A stretch of DNA of 64,000 nucleotides from assembly GCA_963648205.1 (NCBI GenBank), contig CAVJCT010000026.1:1-64000 (forward strand), written 5' to 3'. The translations under genes were made by a program, and so were the position numbers. Positions within the stretch are counted from its first letter, which is position 1; each line of letters begins with the position of its first letter. Source of the DNA: UBA1181 sp963648205. Lineage in GTDB: Bacteria; Bacteroidota; Bacteroidia; Bacteroidales; Paludibacteraceae. Positions 51,108-59,477 of the stretch are shown here, in pieces. Under the pieces are notes generated by a model. That model did not search any database. It was given only the letters and a program-made list of their open reading frames with translations, and had not been told where the DNA came from.

Positions 51108-52094
51108 ATGAGAAAATTTTTACTAGGAATATTGGTGGGATTAAGTTTATTCTCATTCAGTGCGATGGGTCAGGACTATGGTTTAACGAGCCATAACACG
51201 ATGCCGTTTGCGTTGAACCCTTCATTGGCGGGTGCTGCAAACTCCGTTCGTTTCGGCTTGAATTATCGTCAGCATTGGCCTGCGTTAGGGAATAAGTTTC
51301 ATACAATCCGTGCATCCTACGACCAGAACTTTTACAAGCAGATGTGTTCCGTCGGTGTTGCCTATATGTATGATAACCTGGCTGGAGGTTGTATGCAAAC
51401 GCATGAGTTTGATTTGATTTACGCTCACACGATTCGTCTTAAACCTCACTATTTCATTCGATTAGGTGTACAAGCTGCTTTGTTTGCTAATTTCTTAGGT
51501 GATGGTCAGGTGTTCGAGGATCAATGGTCTGACTACTACCGTCGAGTTGTAAAGAATACAAGTGAAAATATCGGTGATAAAGATTCGCGCGTCTACCCAG
51601 ACTTCTCAGCGGGTGGTTCGTTCGTGATTGAGAATATGCTCACTTTCGGTGTTGCCATCTATCACATTGGTCAGCCTAAAAATGGTTTCTTGGATAAGAG
51701 TGAGAACGTGTTGAATCGTAAGTTGACAGTTCACGCAAGTTACTTCAAAGACTTGTTGACGAAAAATGGTTTGTTTGGTCGTTCAGACTTGTCAAGCAAC
51801 TATTTGTTCTTCAATGTCTACTATCAGATTCAAGGACAAGACCAAAATTTCTACTCTGGAATCGGTTTGCTTTACAGTCCGTTGATTGTGGGTGTCGCAT
51901 TCAAGTCTGATTTCCGCGATGTTTACACCCCTTCATTCATGGCAGGTTTGCAGTTTGGTAGTTTCCAATTCACTTATTCATACGATTTGTTTACAGGATA
52001 CAAGAACAAGAACGGATCATGGTCGCATGAGTTGAACTTGGTTTACATTATTCGTAAACACGAGAAGTATCCTTGTCCGGTTGTTTACTGGTAA
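51108..52094 (+). CDS. PorP/SprF-family type IX secretion membrane protein
   Basis: A 328-residue outer-membrane protein with a Sec signal (1-22, ending AMGQ). It opens DYGLTSHNTMPFALNPSLAGA, the family hallmark, and continues as an alternating-strand barrel with aromatic girdle residues. Members help anchor and export the adjacent type B T9SS cargo, so a partnership with the gene ending 30 bases upstream is well supported by gene order. The ATG at 51108 is preferred over a GTG three bases before. Confidence 0.9.
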   Translation: MRKFLLGILVGLSLFSFSAMGQDYGLTSHNTMPFALNPSLAGAANSVRFGLNYRQHWPALGNKFHTIRASYDQNFYKQMCSVGVAYMYDNLAGGCMQTHEFDLIYAHTIRLKPHYFIRLGVQAALFANFLGDGQVFEDQWSDYYRRVVKNTSENIGDKDSRVYPDFSAGGSFVIENMLTFGVAIYHIGQPKNGFLDKSENVLNRKLTVHASYFKDLLTKNGLFGRSDLSSNYLFFNVYYQIQGQDQNFYSGIGLLYSPLIVGVAFKSDFRDVYTPSFMAGLQFGSFQFTYSYDLFTGYKNKNGSWSHELNLVYIIRKHEKYPCPVVYW

Positions 52095-52104
52095 TCTGTG
52101 GATT

Positions 52105-52743
52105 ATGGATTTGGAGAACGAATTCTTGGAGAAATACATTCTGGCTCATATAGACAATGAGCCAGAGTACTTAAAAAGGTTGGTGCGCGACACTAACCTT
52201 TATACGTTAAAGCCGAGGATGTTGTCGGGGCATCTGCAAGGACGAATGTTGAAGATGTTCTGCGAGATGATGTCGGCAAAGAGAATTTTGGAGATTGGCA
52301 CTTTCACGGGCTATTCTGCATTGTGTATGGCTGAGGCTTTGCCAGAAGACGGCGAACTTCACACCATCGAGATCTTTGATGAATTAGAGGAGTTCTTGGA
52401 CAAGCGGTTCTCAGAAAGTGATTATGCAGACAAAATTCATCTTCATATTGGAGACGCTGCGAAGGTCATTCCACAATTAAACGGCTTGTTCGACGTTGTC
52501 TTTATGGATGGCAATAAACGTCATTACGAGCAGTATTTTGAGGTGGTCTATCCGAAGTTGAGAGTTGGCGGTTTGATCATTGCCGATAACACCTTGTGGG
52601 ATGGACACGTCTTGGAAGACTCGAAAGATGCTCAGACATTAGGAATACAGCGGTTCAACGATATGATCTATAAAGACGATAGAGTTGAGAAGGTGATTGT
52701 TCCTGTTCGAGATGGAATGACGTTGATTCGTAAAGTGAAATAG
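52105..52743 (+). CDS. Class I SAM-dependent O-methyltransferase
   Basis: A 212-residue enzyme of the catechol/caffeoyl-CoA O-methyltransferase type (OMT3). The SAM motif is ILEIGTFTGYSALCMAEAL (about 62-80); an acidic metal-site region is VVFMDGNKRHY, followed by LIIADNTLWDG. Start ATG at 52105 is chosen because the longer reading from 52081 overlaps PorP/SprF. Methyl acceptor unknown. Confidence 0.9.
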   Translation: MDLENEFLEKYILAHIDNEPEYLKRLVRDTNLYTLKPRMLSGHLQGRMLKMFCEMMSAKRILEIGTFTGYSALCMAEALPEDGELHTIEIFDELEEFLDKRFSESDYADKIHLHIGDAAKVIPQLNGLFDVVFMDGNKRHYEQYFEVVYPKLRVGGLIIADNTLWDGHVLEDSKDAQTLGIQRFNDMIYKDDRVEKVIVPVRDGMTLIRKVK

Positions 52744-52767
52744 AAATATAATTCAGAAGAAAAACGA

Positions 52768-53310
52768 ATGAGACTAAATACGATAGGAAGAATTTTTTCA
52801 AAAAAGAATGTAGTAAAAGCCTTTGTTTGGATGGCTTTGCCACTTTCTTTTTTCGTCGTTTCATGCAAAGACAGTGATTCATCAGAAGATACAATCGAGG
52901 AGATTCGTGCCAATAAAGAGAAGGGCGAAACCTATTTGCAGTGGATTGCAAACCAATCTGGAGTGAAGAAAGACCCTTCAGGCTTGCTTTATAAGCCGGT
53001 CGTTTCCACAACTAACACAAAACCAGGTGCGAGAGATACGGTTTGTATACATTATAATGGTTTTCAAACAAATGGGTCGCAGTTTATTGCGAAGAGCGAT
53101 ACCATTGCGATGGAAGATTTGGAAAAAGGTTTATACATTGGGTTAAGGCACATGGGCGAGGGTTCTACCTACAATCTTTATGTTCCTTATTATCTGATGT
53201 ATGGAACATCCAAAGCAACGACCGTTTATGATGGAAATTCGATTACGATAACAGAATATTCTGCCCTTATGTATGAAATGAGGTTAGATTCTATTATTTT
53301 TGTAAAGTAA
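52768..53310 (+). CDS. FKBP-like peptidyl-prolyl isomerase lipoprotein
   Basis: A 180-residue periplasmic lipoprotein: lipobox VVSC with C33, then an acidic linker. The C-terminal two thirds have the FKBP pattern, GARDTVCIHYNGFQTNGSQF near residues 89-108, and the domain ends RLDSIIFVK. Several FKBP active-site aromatics are less clear, so isomerase activity is uncertain; it may match DUF4827. Follows the methyltransferase by 24 bases. Confidence 0.75.
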   Translation: MRLNTIGRIFSKKNVVKAFVWMALPLSFFVVSCKDSDSSEDTIEEIRANKEKGETYLQWIANQSGVKKDPSGLLYKPVVSTTNTKPGARDTVCIHYNGFQTNGSQFIAKSDTIAMEDLEKGLYIGLRHMGEGSTYNLYVPYYLMYGTSKATTVYDGNSITITEYSALMYEMRLDSIIFVK

Positions 53311-53368
53311 AAGTTTATTTTCAAGTTCGTTTAAGAATATAATAACTAACTAATATATACTTAGAGTT

Positions 53369-54640
53369 ATGTTGACGTTAAAGGTTATCACAGAGAATCC
53401 GGACGAGGTAGTCCGCAAGTTGGCGAGAAAGCAGTTCGACGCGAAAGAGCCGATTGCGAAAGTTTTGGAATTGGACAAGATCCGCAGAACTTCCCAAGCC
53501 TCCTTGGATTCAATTTTAGCAGAGATCAATGCTTTGTCGAAGAGCGTAGGCCAGTTGATGAAAGAAGGAAAGAAAGACGAGGCTCAGTCTGCTAAGGATA
53601 AGGTCGCAGCTCTTAAAGAGCAGACGAAGGAGTTGCAAGCAGGTATGGACGACGCTCAGTCTAAGATTACCGCTATCCTTTGCACTGTTCCTAATATGCC
53701 ATACGACGACGTTCCAGACGGAAAGACTGCTGAGGACAATGAGGTAGTCAAGATGGGTAACCAAGTGGTAGAATTGCCAGCTGACGCTCTTCCACACTGG
53801 GAGTTGGCTAAGAAATATGACTTGATCGATTTTGAATTAGGTGTTAAGATTACAGGTGCAGGTTTCCCTGTTTACAAGGGTCAAGGTGCTCGTCTCCAAC
53901 GTGCGTTGATCAATTTCTTCTTGGACGAGGCTCGTGCTGCAGGATATACTGAGATTATGCCACCAACAGTGGTTAATCAGGCTTCAGGTTTCGGTACTGG
54001 TCAATTGCCAGACAAGGAAGGTCAGATGTATCACTGCGAGGTAGACGACCTTTATTTGATTCCAACAGCAGAGGTGCCTGTAACGAATATCTATCGTGAT
54101 GTCATCTTGGATGAGAAGGATCTTCCAATCAAGAATTGTGCGTACACACAATGTTTCCGTCGTGAGGCAGGTTCTTACGGAAAGGACGTTCGTGGTTTGA
54201 ACCGTTTGCATGAGTTCTCTAAAATTGAGATCGTTAGAATCGATACTCCAGAACACTCAAAAGAGTCACACAAAGAGATGTTGGCACACGTTGAGAGTTT
54301 GGTTCAGAAGTTGGAGTTGCCATACCGTATTCTTCACCTTTGCGGTGGCGATATGAGTTTCACTGCTGCAACTTGCTACGACTTTGAGGTTTACTCAGAG
54401 GCACAAAAACGTTGGTTGGAGGTTTCTTCAGTTTCTAACTTTGATTCTTACCAAGCAAACCGTTTGAAATGTCGTTACAAGGGAGCAGACAAGAAGACGC
54501 AACTTTGCCACACTTTGAATGGTAGTGCGTTGGCTTTGCCTCGTATCGTGGCTGCCCTTTTGGAGAACAACCAAACCCCTGAAGGAATCCGCATTCCAAA
54601 GGCTTTGGTTCCTTACACTGGTTTTGAGTATATCAAATAA
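53369..54640 (+). CDS. serS: Seryl-tRNA synthetase
   Basis: Charges tRNA-Ser and tRNA-Sec. A 423-residue class II enzyme: the N-terminal helical arm (about 25-105), motif 2 in CFRREAGSYGKDVRGLNRLHEF and motif 3 in LNGSALALPRIVAALLEN near 392-409. Catalytic features are all present. No promoter was clearly seen in the short gap to the FKBP gene. Confidence 0.97.
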   Translation: MLTLKVITENPDEVVRKLARKQFDAKEPIAKVLELDKIRRTSQASLDSILAEINALSKSVGQLMKEGKKDEAQSAKDKVAALKEQTKELQAGMDDAQSKITAILCTVPNMPYDDVPDGKTAEDNEVVKMGNQVVELPADALPHWELAKKYDLIDFELGVKITGAGFPVYKGQGARLQRALINFFLDEARAAGYTEIMPPTVVNQASGFGTGQLPDKEGQMYHCEVDDLYLIPTAEVPVTNIYRDVILDEKDLPIKNCAYTQCFRREAGSYGKDVRGLNRLHEFSKIEIVRIDTPEHSKESHKEMLAHVESLVQKLELPYRILHLCGGDMSFTAATCYDFEVYSEAQKRWLEVSSVSNFDSYQANRLKCRYKGADKKTQLCHTLNGSALALPRIVAALLENNQTPEGIRIPKALVPYTGFEYIK

Positions 54641-54681
54641 TAAAGCAGTCATTTAGTTTGTCAACTATTTGTACAGAAATA

Positions 54682-54722
54682 GGGTGCAAAAGTCGTGTTC
54701 GCATGGCTTTCGCACCTTTTTC
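54682..54722 (+). terminator. Intrinsic terminator after serS
   Basis: GGTGC (54683-54687) pairs with GCACC (54712-54716), extended by AAAG/CTTT with one mismatch, then TTTTT. Confidence 0.8.
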
Positions 54723-54742
54723 GTATATAAACAAGTTATAAT

Positions 54743-55771
54743 ATGGAAAATCCATCGATTGTTTTGCCTCCCGAGTGGACGGAGCAGAGTGGGGTGATGT
54801 TGACATGGCCCCATGAAGATAGTGATTGGAATTATATATTAGATGAGGTAACGGCGTGTTACGTCAATGTTGCCAAAGAGATTGCAAAAAGAGAACGCTT
54901 GCTCATTGTCTGTCGAGATGAAGAGAGAGTGAGAGACTTGCTGTCTGATATTCAGGATGTTATCACTTTCAAGACGATTGATAGCAATGACACGTGGGCA
55001 AGAGATCACGGTCCGATAACCGTTTTCGTAGATGGAGTCCCCATGCTTTATGATTTCCAATTCAATGGTTGGGGATTGAAGTTTGCTGCCAATAAAGACA
55101 ATCAAATCAATAAGCAACTCTTTGAAAAAGAGACATTTACGGCAGAAACGGGCTATTATTCACTGCTCCATTATGTTTTGGAGGGTGGCAGCATAGAATC
55201 GGATGGAAAAGGGACACTGATGACGACCTCCGAGTGTCTTCTATCTTGCAATAGAAATGAAAATCTTTCAAAAGGAGAAGTAGAAGATTTTTTGAAGCAA
55301 GTGTTTGGTTTAGAGCGAGTTCTGTGGATTGATCATGGCTATTTAGCAGGAGATGATACTGATAGTCACGTCGATACATTGGCACGATTCTGCAATGAAA
55401 ACACGATTGCGTATGTGCAGTGTGAAGACCCAGAAGACGAGCATTATGAAGAGTTGAAACAAATGGAAGAGGAACTGAAATCATTCAAGCAAATGGATGG
55501 AAACCCATACAATTTGGTGGCTTTGCCATTGCCATCTGCCAAATATGAAGACGATTTCAGATTGCCTGCGACGTATGCTAACTTCTTGATAATCAATAAG
55601 GCTGTATTAGTTCCAGTATATGGTGTGAAGGAAGATGAGATTGCATTAGCAAGACTTCAACAGGTGTTTTCAGATAGAGAAGTGGTGGGGGTTGACTGTT
55701 CAGTATTGATTCGTCAACACGGTTCACTTCATTGTATAACGATGCAACTGCCCGAGGGCGTTTTAAAATAA
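54743..55771 (+). CDS. aguA: Agmatine deiminase
   Basis: Converts agmatine to N-carbamoylputrescine and ammonia. A 342-residue guanidino-modifying enzyme: NDTWARDHGP around 77-86, GGSIESDGKGT near 147, HVDTLARF and the catalytic Cys in HGSLHCITMQLP near the C-terminus. Six bases separate it from aguB, its pathway partner. No arginine decarboxylase is in the window, so the source of agmatine lies elsewhere. Confidence 0.94.
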   Translation: MENPSIVLPPEWTEQSGVMLTWPHEDSDWNYILDEVTACYVNVAKEIAKRERLLIVCRDEERVRDLLSDIQDVITFKTIDSNDTWARDHGPITVFVDGVPMLYDFQFNGWGLKFAANKDNQINKQLFEKETFTAETGYYSLLHYVLEGGSIESDGKGTLMTTSECLLSCNRNENLSKGEVEDFLKQVFGLERVLWIDHGYLAGDDTDSHVDTLARFCNENTIAYVQCEDPEDEHYEELKQMEEELKSFKQMDGNPYNLVALPLPSAKYEDDFRLPATYANFLIINKAVLVPVYGVKEDEIALARLQQVFSDREVVGVDCSVLIRQHGSLHCITMQLPEGVLK

Positions 55772-55777
55772 GAAAAG

Positions 55778-56653
55778 ATGAAAGTAGGTTTGATACAACA
55801 GCATAACGGTGCTGACAGGGCAGACAATCAACGTCGTCTGCAAGAAAAAGTGAGACAATGTGCAGCTCAAGGCGCGGAGTTGGTTGTTTTGCAAGAGTTG
55901 CATAATGGACTCTATTTTTGTCAGGAGGAGGATGTCGACCAGTTTGATCAAGCAGAATCGATACCTGGTCCGTCGACGGAAAGTTTCGGTGCTTTAGCCA
56001 AAGAGTTGGGTGTTGTGATTGTGTTGTCTTTGTTCGAGAAGCGGGCAGTTGGCTTGTATCACAACACGGCGGTTGTCATTGAAAAAGATGGAACAATAGC
56101 AGGAAAATACAGGAAGATGCACATTCCAGACGACCCAGCATATTACGAGAAATTCTATTTTACGCCTGGAGATTTAGGATTCAATCCGATTAAAACCTCT
56201 GTAGGAACATTAGGAGTTTTGGTATGTTGGGATCAGTGGTATCCAGAGGCTGCGCGCTTGATGGCGTTGGCAGGAGCGGAGATGTTGATCTATCCGACGG
56301 CGATAGGATGGGAAAGCACAGACCCAGAAGATGAAAAAGCCAGACAGACCGAGGCGTGGATGATTTCACAAAGAGGACATGCGGTGGCGAATGGTTTGCC
56401 AGTGGTGTCGGTCAATCGAGTTGGTTGGGAAGAAGATCCATCGGGTGCAACCAATGGAATCCAGTTCTGGGGAAATAGTTTTGTCGCAGGACCACAAGGA
56501 GAGGTGTTGGCAAAACTCTCGAATACAGAAGAAGAAGTGCGAGTTGTGGAAGTTTCGATGAAGCGTTCTGAGGATGTGCGACGTATTTGGCCGTTCTTGC
56601 GTGATCGTCGGATTGACCAGTATGGCGACATTCTAAAAAGGTATAGAGACTGA
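55778..56653 (+). CDS. aguB: N-carbamoylputrescine amidase
   Basis: Hydrolyses N-carbamoylputrescine to putrescine. A 291-residue carbon-nitrogen hydrolase with the Glu-Lys-Cys triad E40 (LQELHNG), K113 (YRKMHIPD) and C150 (LVCWDQWYPE). The C-terminal end is RRIDQYGDILKRYRD, typical of the AguB branch. Adjacent to aguA, which supports polyamine synthesis from agmatine. Confidence 0.94.
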   Translation: MKVGLIQQHNGADRADNQRRLQEKVRQCAAQGAELVVLQELHNGLYFCQEEDVDQFDQAESIPGPSTESFGALAKELGVVIVLSLFEKRAVGLYHNTAVVIEKDGTIAGKYRKMHIPDDPAYYEKFYFTPGDLGFNPIKTSVGTLGVLVCWDQWYPEAARLMALAGAEMLIYPTAIGWESTDPEDEKARQTEAWMISQRGHAVANGLPVVSVNRVGWEEDPSGATNGIQFWGNSFVAGPQGEVLAKLSNTEEEVRVVEVSMKRSEDVRRIWPFLRDRRIDQYGDILKRYRD

Positions 56654-56669
56654 GCGTTAGAAACGAGTA

Positions 56670-56715
56670 ATTAACAAAATGGCAGTAGTTATTAACAAAT
56701 TGGCTGTTGATAACT
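56670..56715. repeat. Operator-like repeat cluster upstream of parA
   Basis: Two 14-base direct repeats, ATTAACAAAATGGC at 56670-56683 and ATTAACAAATTGGC at 56691-56704 (one difference), lie exactly 21 bases apart, two helical turns. The second overlaps an inverted repeat: AGTTATTAACA (56687-56697) and TGTTGATAACT (56705-56715), one mismatch, 7-base spacer. The block is about 86 bases before the parA -7 box. Confidence 0.6.
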
Positions 56716-56800
56716 ATTGCAATAAGTGAGTATCAAACGATTAGAAAAGAGTGATTCTCCAAATGCCTTGAGAGTGTTATTTTCAGTCGTAAAAAAGTGC

Positions 56801-56809
56801 TATATTTGC
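56801..56809 (+). promoter_or_regulatory. -7 box of parA
   Basis: TATATTTGC on the plus strand, 21 bases before the ATG, giving a very short leader. Confidence 0.7.
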
Positions 56810-56830
56810 GCAGTTTTTAAATGATTAGAT

Positions 56831-57625
56831 ATGGGAAAGATTATATCGTTAGCAAACCAGAAGGGTGGTGTCGGAAAAACGACTACTACAGTCAATCTTG
56901 CTGCATCGTTGGCTGTTTTAGAGAAGAAAGTTTTGATAGTAGACGCTGATCCTCAGGCAAATGCATCATCTACATACGGGTATGATGTACGTCGTTTGGA
57001 GCATCCTGACAAGACGGTTTACGAATGTCTGCTCGGCACGATTGATCCTCATGAAGCTATTTTGAACACAGAATTAGACAATCTGCAAATCATTCCTTCA
57101 CACATTAATTTAGTGGGAGCGGAGGTTGAGTTGGTCTCTTTGGAAAACCGAGAGATGTATTTCAAAAGAGCGTTGACCCCTTTGAAGGATGAATATGACT
57201 ATATCTTGATTGACTGTTCTCCATCTTTAGGATTGATTACGTTGAACGCTTTGACGGCGACCGACTCAGTGATTATTCCTGTACAATGTGAGTTTTTCGC
57301 TTTGGAGGGAATCTCTAAGTTGTTGAGTACCATCAAGTTGGTTCAGAGCAAGTTGAATCCGGATTTGGAGATAGAAGGCTTCTTGTTGACTATGTACGAC
57401 GCACGTACTCGCTTGAACAATCAGGTGGTTGACGATGTACGTTCGCACTTTGGAGATATGGTGTTTAAGACGATTATCCAAAGAAATATCAAATTGAGTG
57501 AGTCGCCAAGTTTCCATAAGCCAGTCATCACATACGATGCTGAGTCGAAGGGTGCAATTTGCTATATGCAGTTGGCACAAGAATTGATTGAAAATAATCA
57601 ACCAGAAGGACAAACAGCTGAGTAG
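56831..57625 (+). CDS. parA: ParA/Soj chromosome-partition ATPase
   Basis: A 264-residue Walker-type ATPase that moves the ParB-bound origin region. The deviant P-loop KGGVGKTTT is at 11-19 with the signature Lys, followed by VDADPQANASS and DCSPSLGL. It lacks the N-terminal extension of plasmid ParA proteins, as is usual for chromosomal forms. Two genes later the pathway continues with parB 31 bases downstream. Confidence 0.95.
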   Translation: MGKIISLANQKGGVGKTTTTVNLAASLAVLEKKVLIVDADPQANASSTYGYDVRRLEHPDKTVYECLLGTIDPHEAILNTELDNLQIIPSHINLVGAEVELVSLENREMYFKRALTPLKDEYDYILIDCSPSLGLITLNALTATDSVIIPVQCEFFALEGISKLLSTIKLVQSKLNPDLEIEGFLLTMYDARTRLNNQVVDDVRSHFGDMVFKTIIQRNIKLSESPSFHKPVITYDAESKGAICYMQLAQELIENNQPEGQTAE

Positions 57626-57656
57626 TAGGACTTTAGAAACATAGAAACAAAGTATT

Positions 57657-58613
57657 ATGGCAAAGAAAGGTTTAGGAGGCTTAAGTAGTGGCTTAGACGA
57701 TATGGAGCTTGACATGTCTGCCTTGAAAAAAGGAAAAGGAGGCGGTGTCAATGCGTTGTTCGGTATCAAAGAGGAGGATGTGAAAGTTGAAGGAGCATCT
57801 TCTCTCAATGAGATACCTCTCTCTGAGATTGAGGCAAATCCAGACCAACCAAGACGCGAATTTGACGAGGAGGCACTTTTAGAGTTGTCAGAGTCAATTC
57901 GTCAAATTGGTGTGATTCAGCCAATTACGTTGCGTAAGATTGCTGATCATAAATATCAGATTATCGCAGGTGAGCGTCGTTTCAGAGCATCGCAACTTTG
58001 CGGAATGGAGGCGATTCCAGCCTACGTTCGTGAGGTTACGGACGATCAAGTTCTCGAGATGGCGTTGGTGGAGAATATCCAGCGCGTCGATTTGAACCCC
58101 ATAGAGGTTGCCATTTCTTATCAAAGTTTGATGGAGCAGTGTCATTACACGCAAGATCAGTTGAGTGATAGAATTGGAAAGAATCGTGCCACCGTTGCCA
58201 ACTACGTTCGTTTGCTTCGTCTTCCAGCTGAGATTCAGATGGGATTGAAGGAGAAGAAGATTGATATGGGTCATGCAAGAGCATTGCTTGGAGCTGAGAA
58301 CTCAGTCGATCAACTTTCCATCTACAATGAAATATTGAAACACGGTCTGACCGTTAGAAAGGTTGAGGAACTCGTACGAAATATTGGCAAGGAGACTGAA
58401 CAATCAGAAAAGCCTGCTAAAAAAGAGATTTCAGAAGAGTATTCTTTACTGAAAGATAAACTGTCGGAGGTGTTCGCTTCGGATGTGAAATTGTCAGTAA
58501 ATGCGAAGGGAAAGGGAAGTATTTCTATTCCTTTCAAGAATGACGAAGAGTTTGCGAAGATTATGGAAATCTTTGATTCTCTGCACGTCGATAATAATGA
58601 AGAAAATGCTTAA
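57657..58613 (+). CDS. parB: ParB/Spo0J-family partition protein
   Basis: A 318-residue centromere-binding CTP switch protein. The N-terminal ParB/sulfiredoxin-like domain shows GVIQPITLRKI and the CTP-binding GERRFRAS; VENIQRVDLNPIE follows. The HTH region is IGKNRATVANYVRLLRLP. The C-terminal dimerisation domain is complete. I found no canonical parS site in the window. A UUCG-loop hairpin follows its stop. Confidence 0.94.
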   Translation: MAKKGLGGLSSGLDDMELDMSALKKGKGGGVNALFGIKEEDVKVEGASSLNEIPLSEIEANPDQPRREFDEEALLELSESIRQIGVIQPITLRKIADHKYQIIAGERRFRASQLCGMEAIPAYVREVTDDQVLEMALVENIQRVDLNPIEVAISYQSLMEQCHYTQDQLSDRIGKNRATVANYVRLLRLPAEIQMGLKEKKIDMGHARALLGAENSVDQLSIYNEILKHGLTVRKVEELVRNIGKETEQSEKPAKKEISEEYSLLKDKLSEVFASDVKLSVNAKGKGSISIPFKNDEEFAKIMEIFDSLHVDNNEENA

Positions 58614-58616
58614 AGT

Positions 58617-58640
58617 AGGTCGTCTTCGGGCGACCTTTTT
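58617..58640 (+). terminator. UUCG-tetraloop hairpin after parB
   Basis: AGGTCGTC and GGCGACCT form an 8-base-pair stem closed by a cTTCGg loop, an unusually stable RNA tetraloop, followed by TTTT. It can act as a terminator or partial attenuator between parB and the next gene. Confidence 0.8.
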
Positions 58641-58661
58641 AAGGTAAATAATATCGATATC

Positions 58662-59471
58662 TTGAAGAACAGGATTCGGATATATATGCTTTTGACACTT
58701 TGGTTGCTCACAATCAAAGCGTTTCCTTCTGCGTCTGATTCTGTTGTTGCACCGATTCTCCCTGTTATGGTGGAATCGACTGATAGTCAGGGAAATAACG
58801 CTACTGTAAATACTACAGAGGAAGGTCAACAAAGCAGTGAAAAAACGGCTGCTTTAGAGTCAAAGTCAGACACGGCACATATTCAGTTTGAATTTGTTAC
58901 AGATAATGATTCGACGAAGAGTGCGACGAAGAAGAAGCGAAGATTGAAGGAGGAAGACTTGTATTTCAAACCAGATCCTAAACGAGCGACGTGGTATGCT
59001 TTGGTATGCCCTGGTTTGGGTCAGATCTATAACCGAAGCTATTGGAAACTACCGATTTTATATGGAGGCATTCTCACGTTCACCTATTTCTTAGGTTGGA
59101 ACAATCGAATGTACAACGAGTATCATAATGCTTATCGAGATATTTTGGACAATGATCCGACGACTAAGAGTTATGAGAATCTCATCAACACCAACTATAA
59201 TGGAACGCAATCGTGGTTGCAGCAGACTTTGAAGTCGAAGACGACACGATACAGACGATACCGAGATTTGAGTACGTTTGGATTGGTGGCGTTTTATATG
59301 GTGAGTGTGATTGATGCTTTTGTGGATGCACATTTGTATGATTTTACGGTAACGGACGACCTTTCGATGAAGGTAGAGCCTGTTATCAATTTATATGGTA
59401 TGGAAGGTGTAACTGGAGAGACGACGCAGAGAGCGACGGTTGGTCTACAGTGCAGTTTCCGTTTTAAATAA
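58662..59471 (+). CDS. DUF5683-domain exported protein, probable TTG start
   Basis: A 269-residue protein. The reading from TTG at 58662 gives a basic N-terminus (MKNRIRIYML) and a Sec signal; the first ATG at 58686 would drop the positive residues, so TTG is preferred. Residues 90-130 begin the DUF5683 block YFKPDPKRATWYALVCPGLGQIYNRSYWK, with two further hydrophobic segments. The C-terminus QCSFRFK has an outer-membrane-like ending. Function unknown. The order parA-parB-DUF5683-transglycosylase recurs in Bacteroidales from memory. Confidence 0.8.
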   Translation: MKNRIRIYMLLTLWLLTIKAFPSASDSVVAPILPVMVESTDSQGNNATVNTTEEGQQSSEKTAALESKSDTAHIQFEFVTDNDSTKSATKKKRRLKEEDLYFKPDPKRATWYALVCPGLGQIYNRSYWKLPILYGGILTFTYFLGWNNRMYNEYHNAYRDILDNDPTTKSYENLINTNYNGTQSWLQQTLKSKTTRYRRYRDLSTFGLVAFYMVSVIDAFVDAHLYDFTVTDDLSMKVEPVINLYGMEGVTGETTQRATVGLQCSFRFK

Positions 59472-59477
59472 TTAAAG

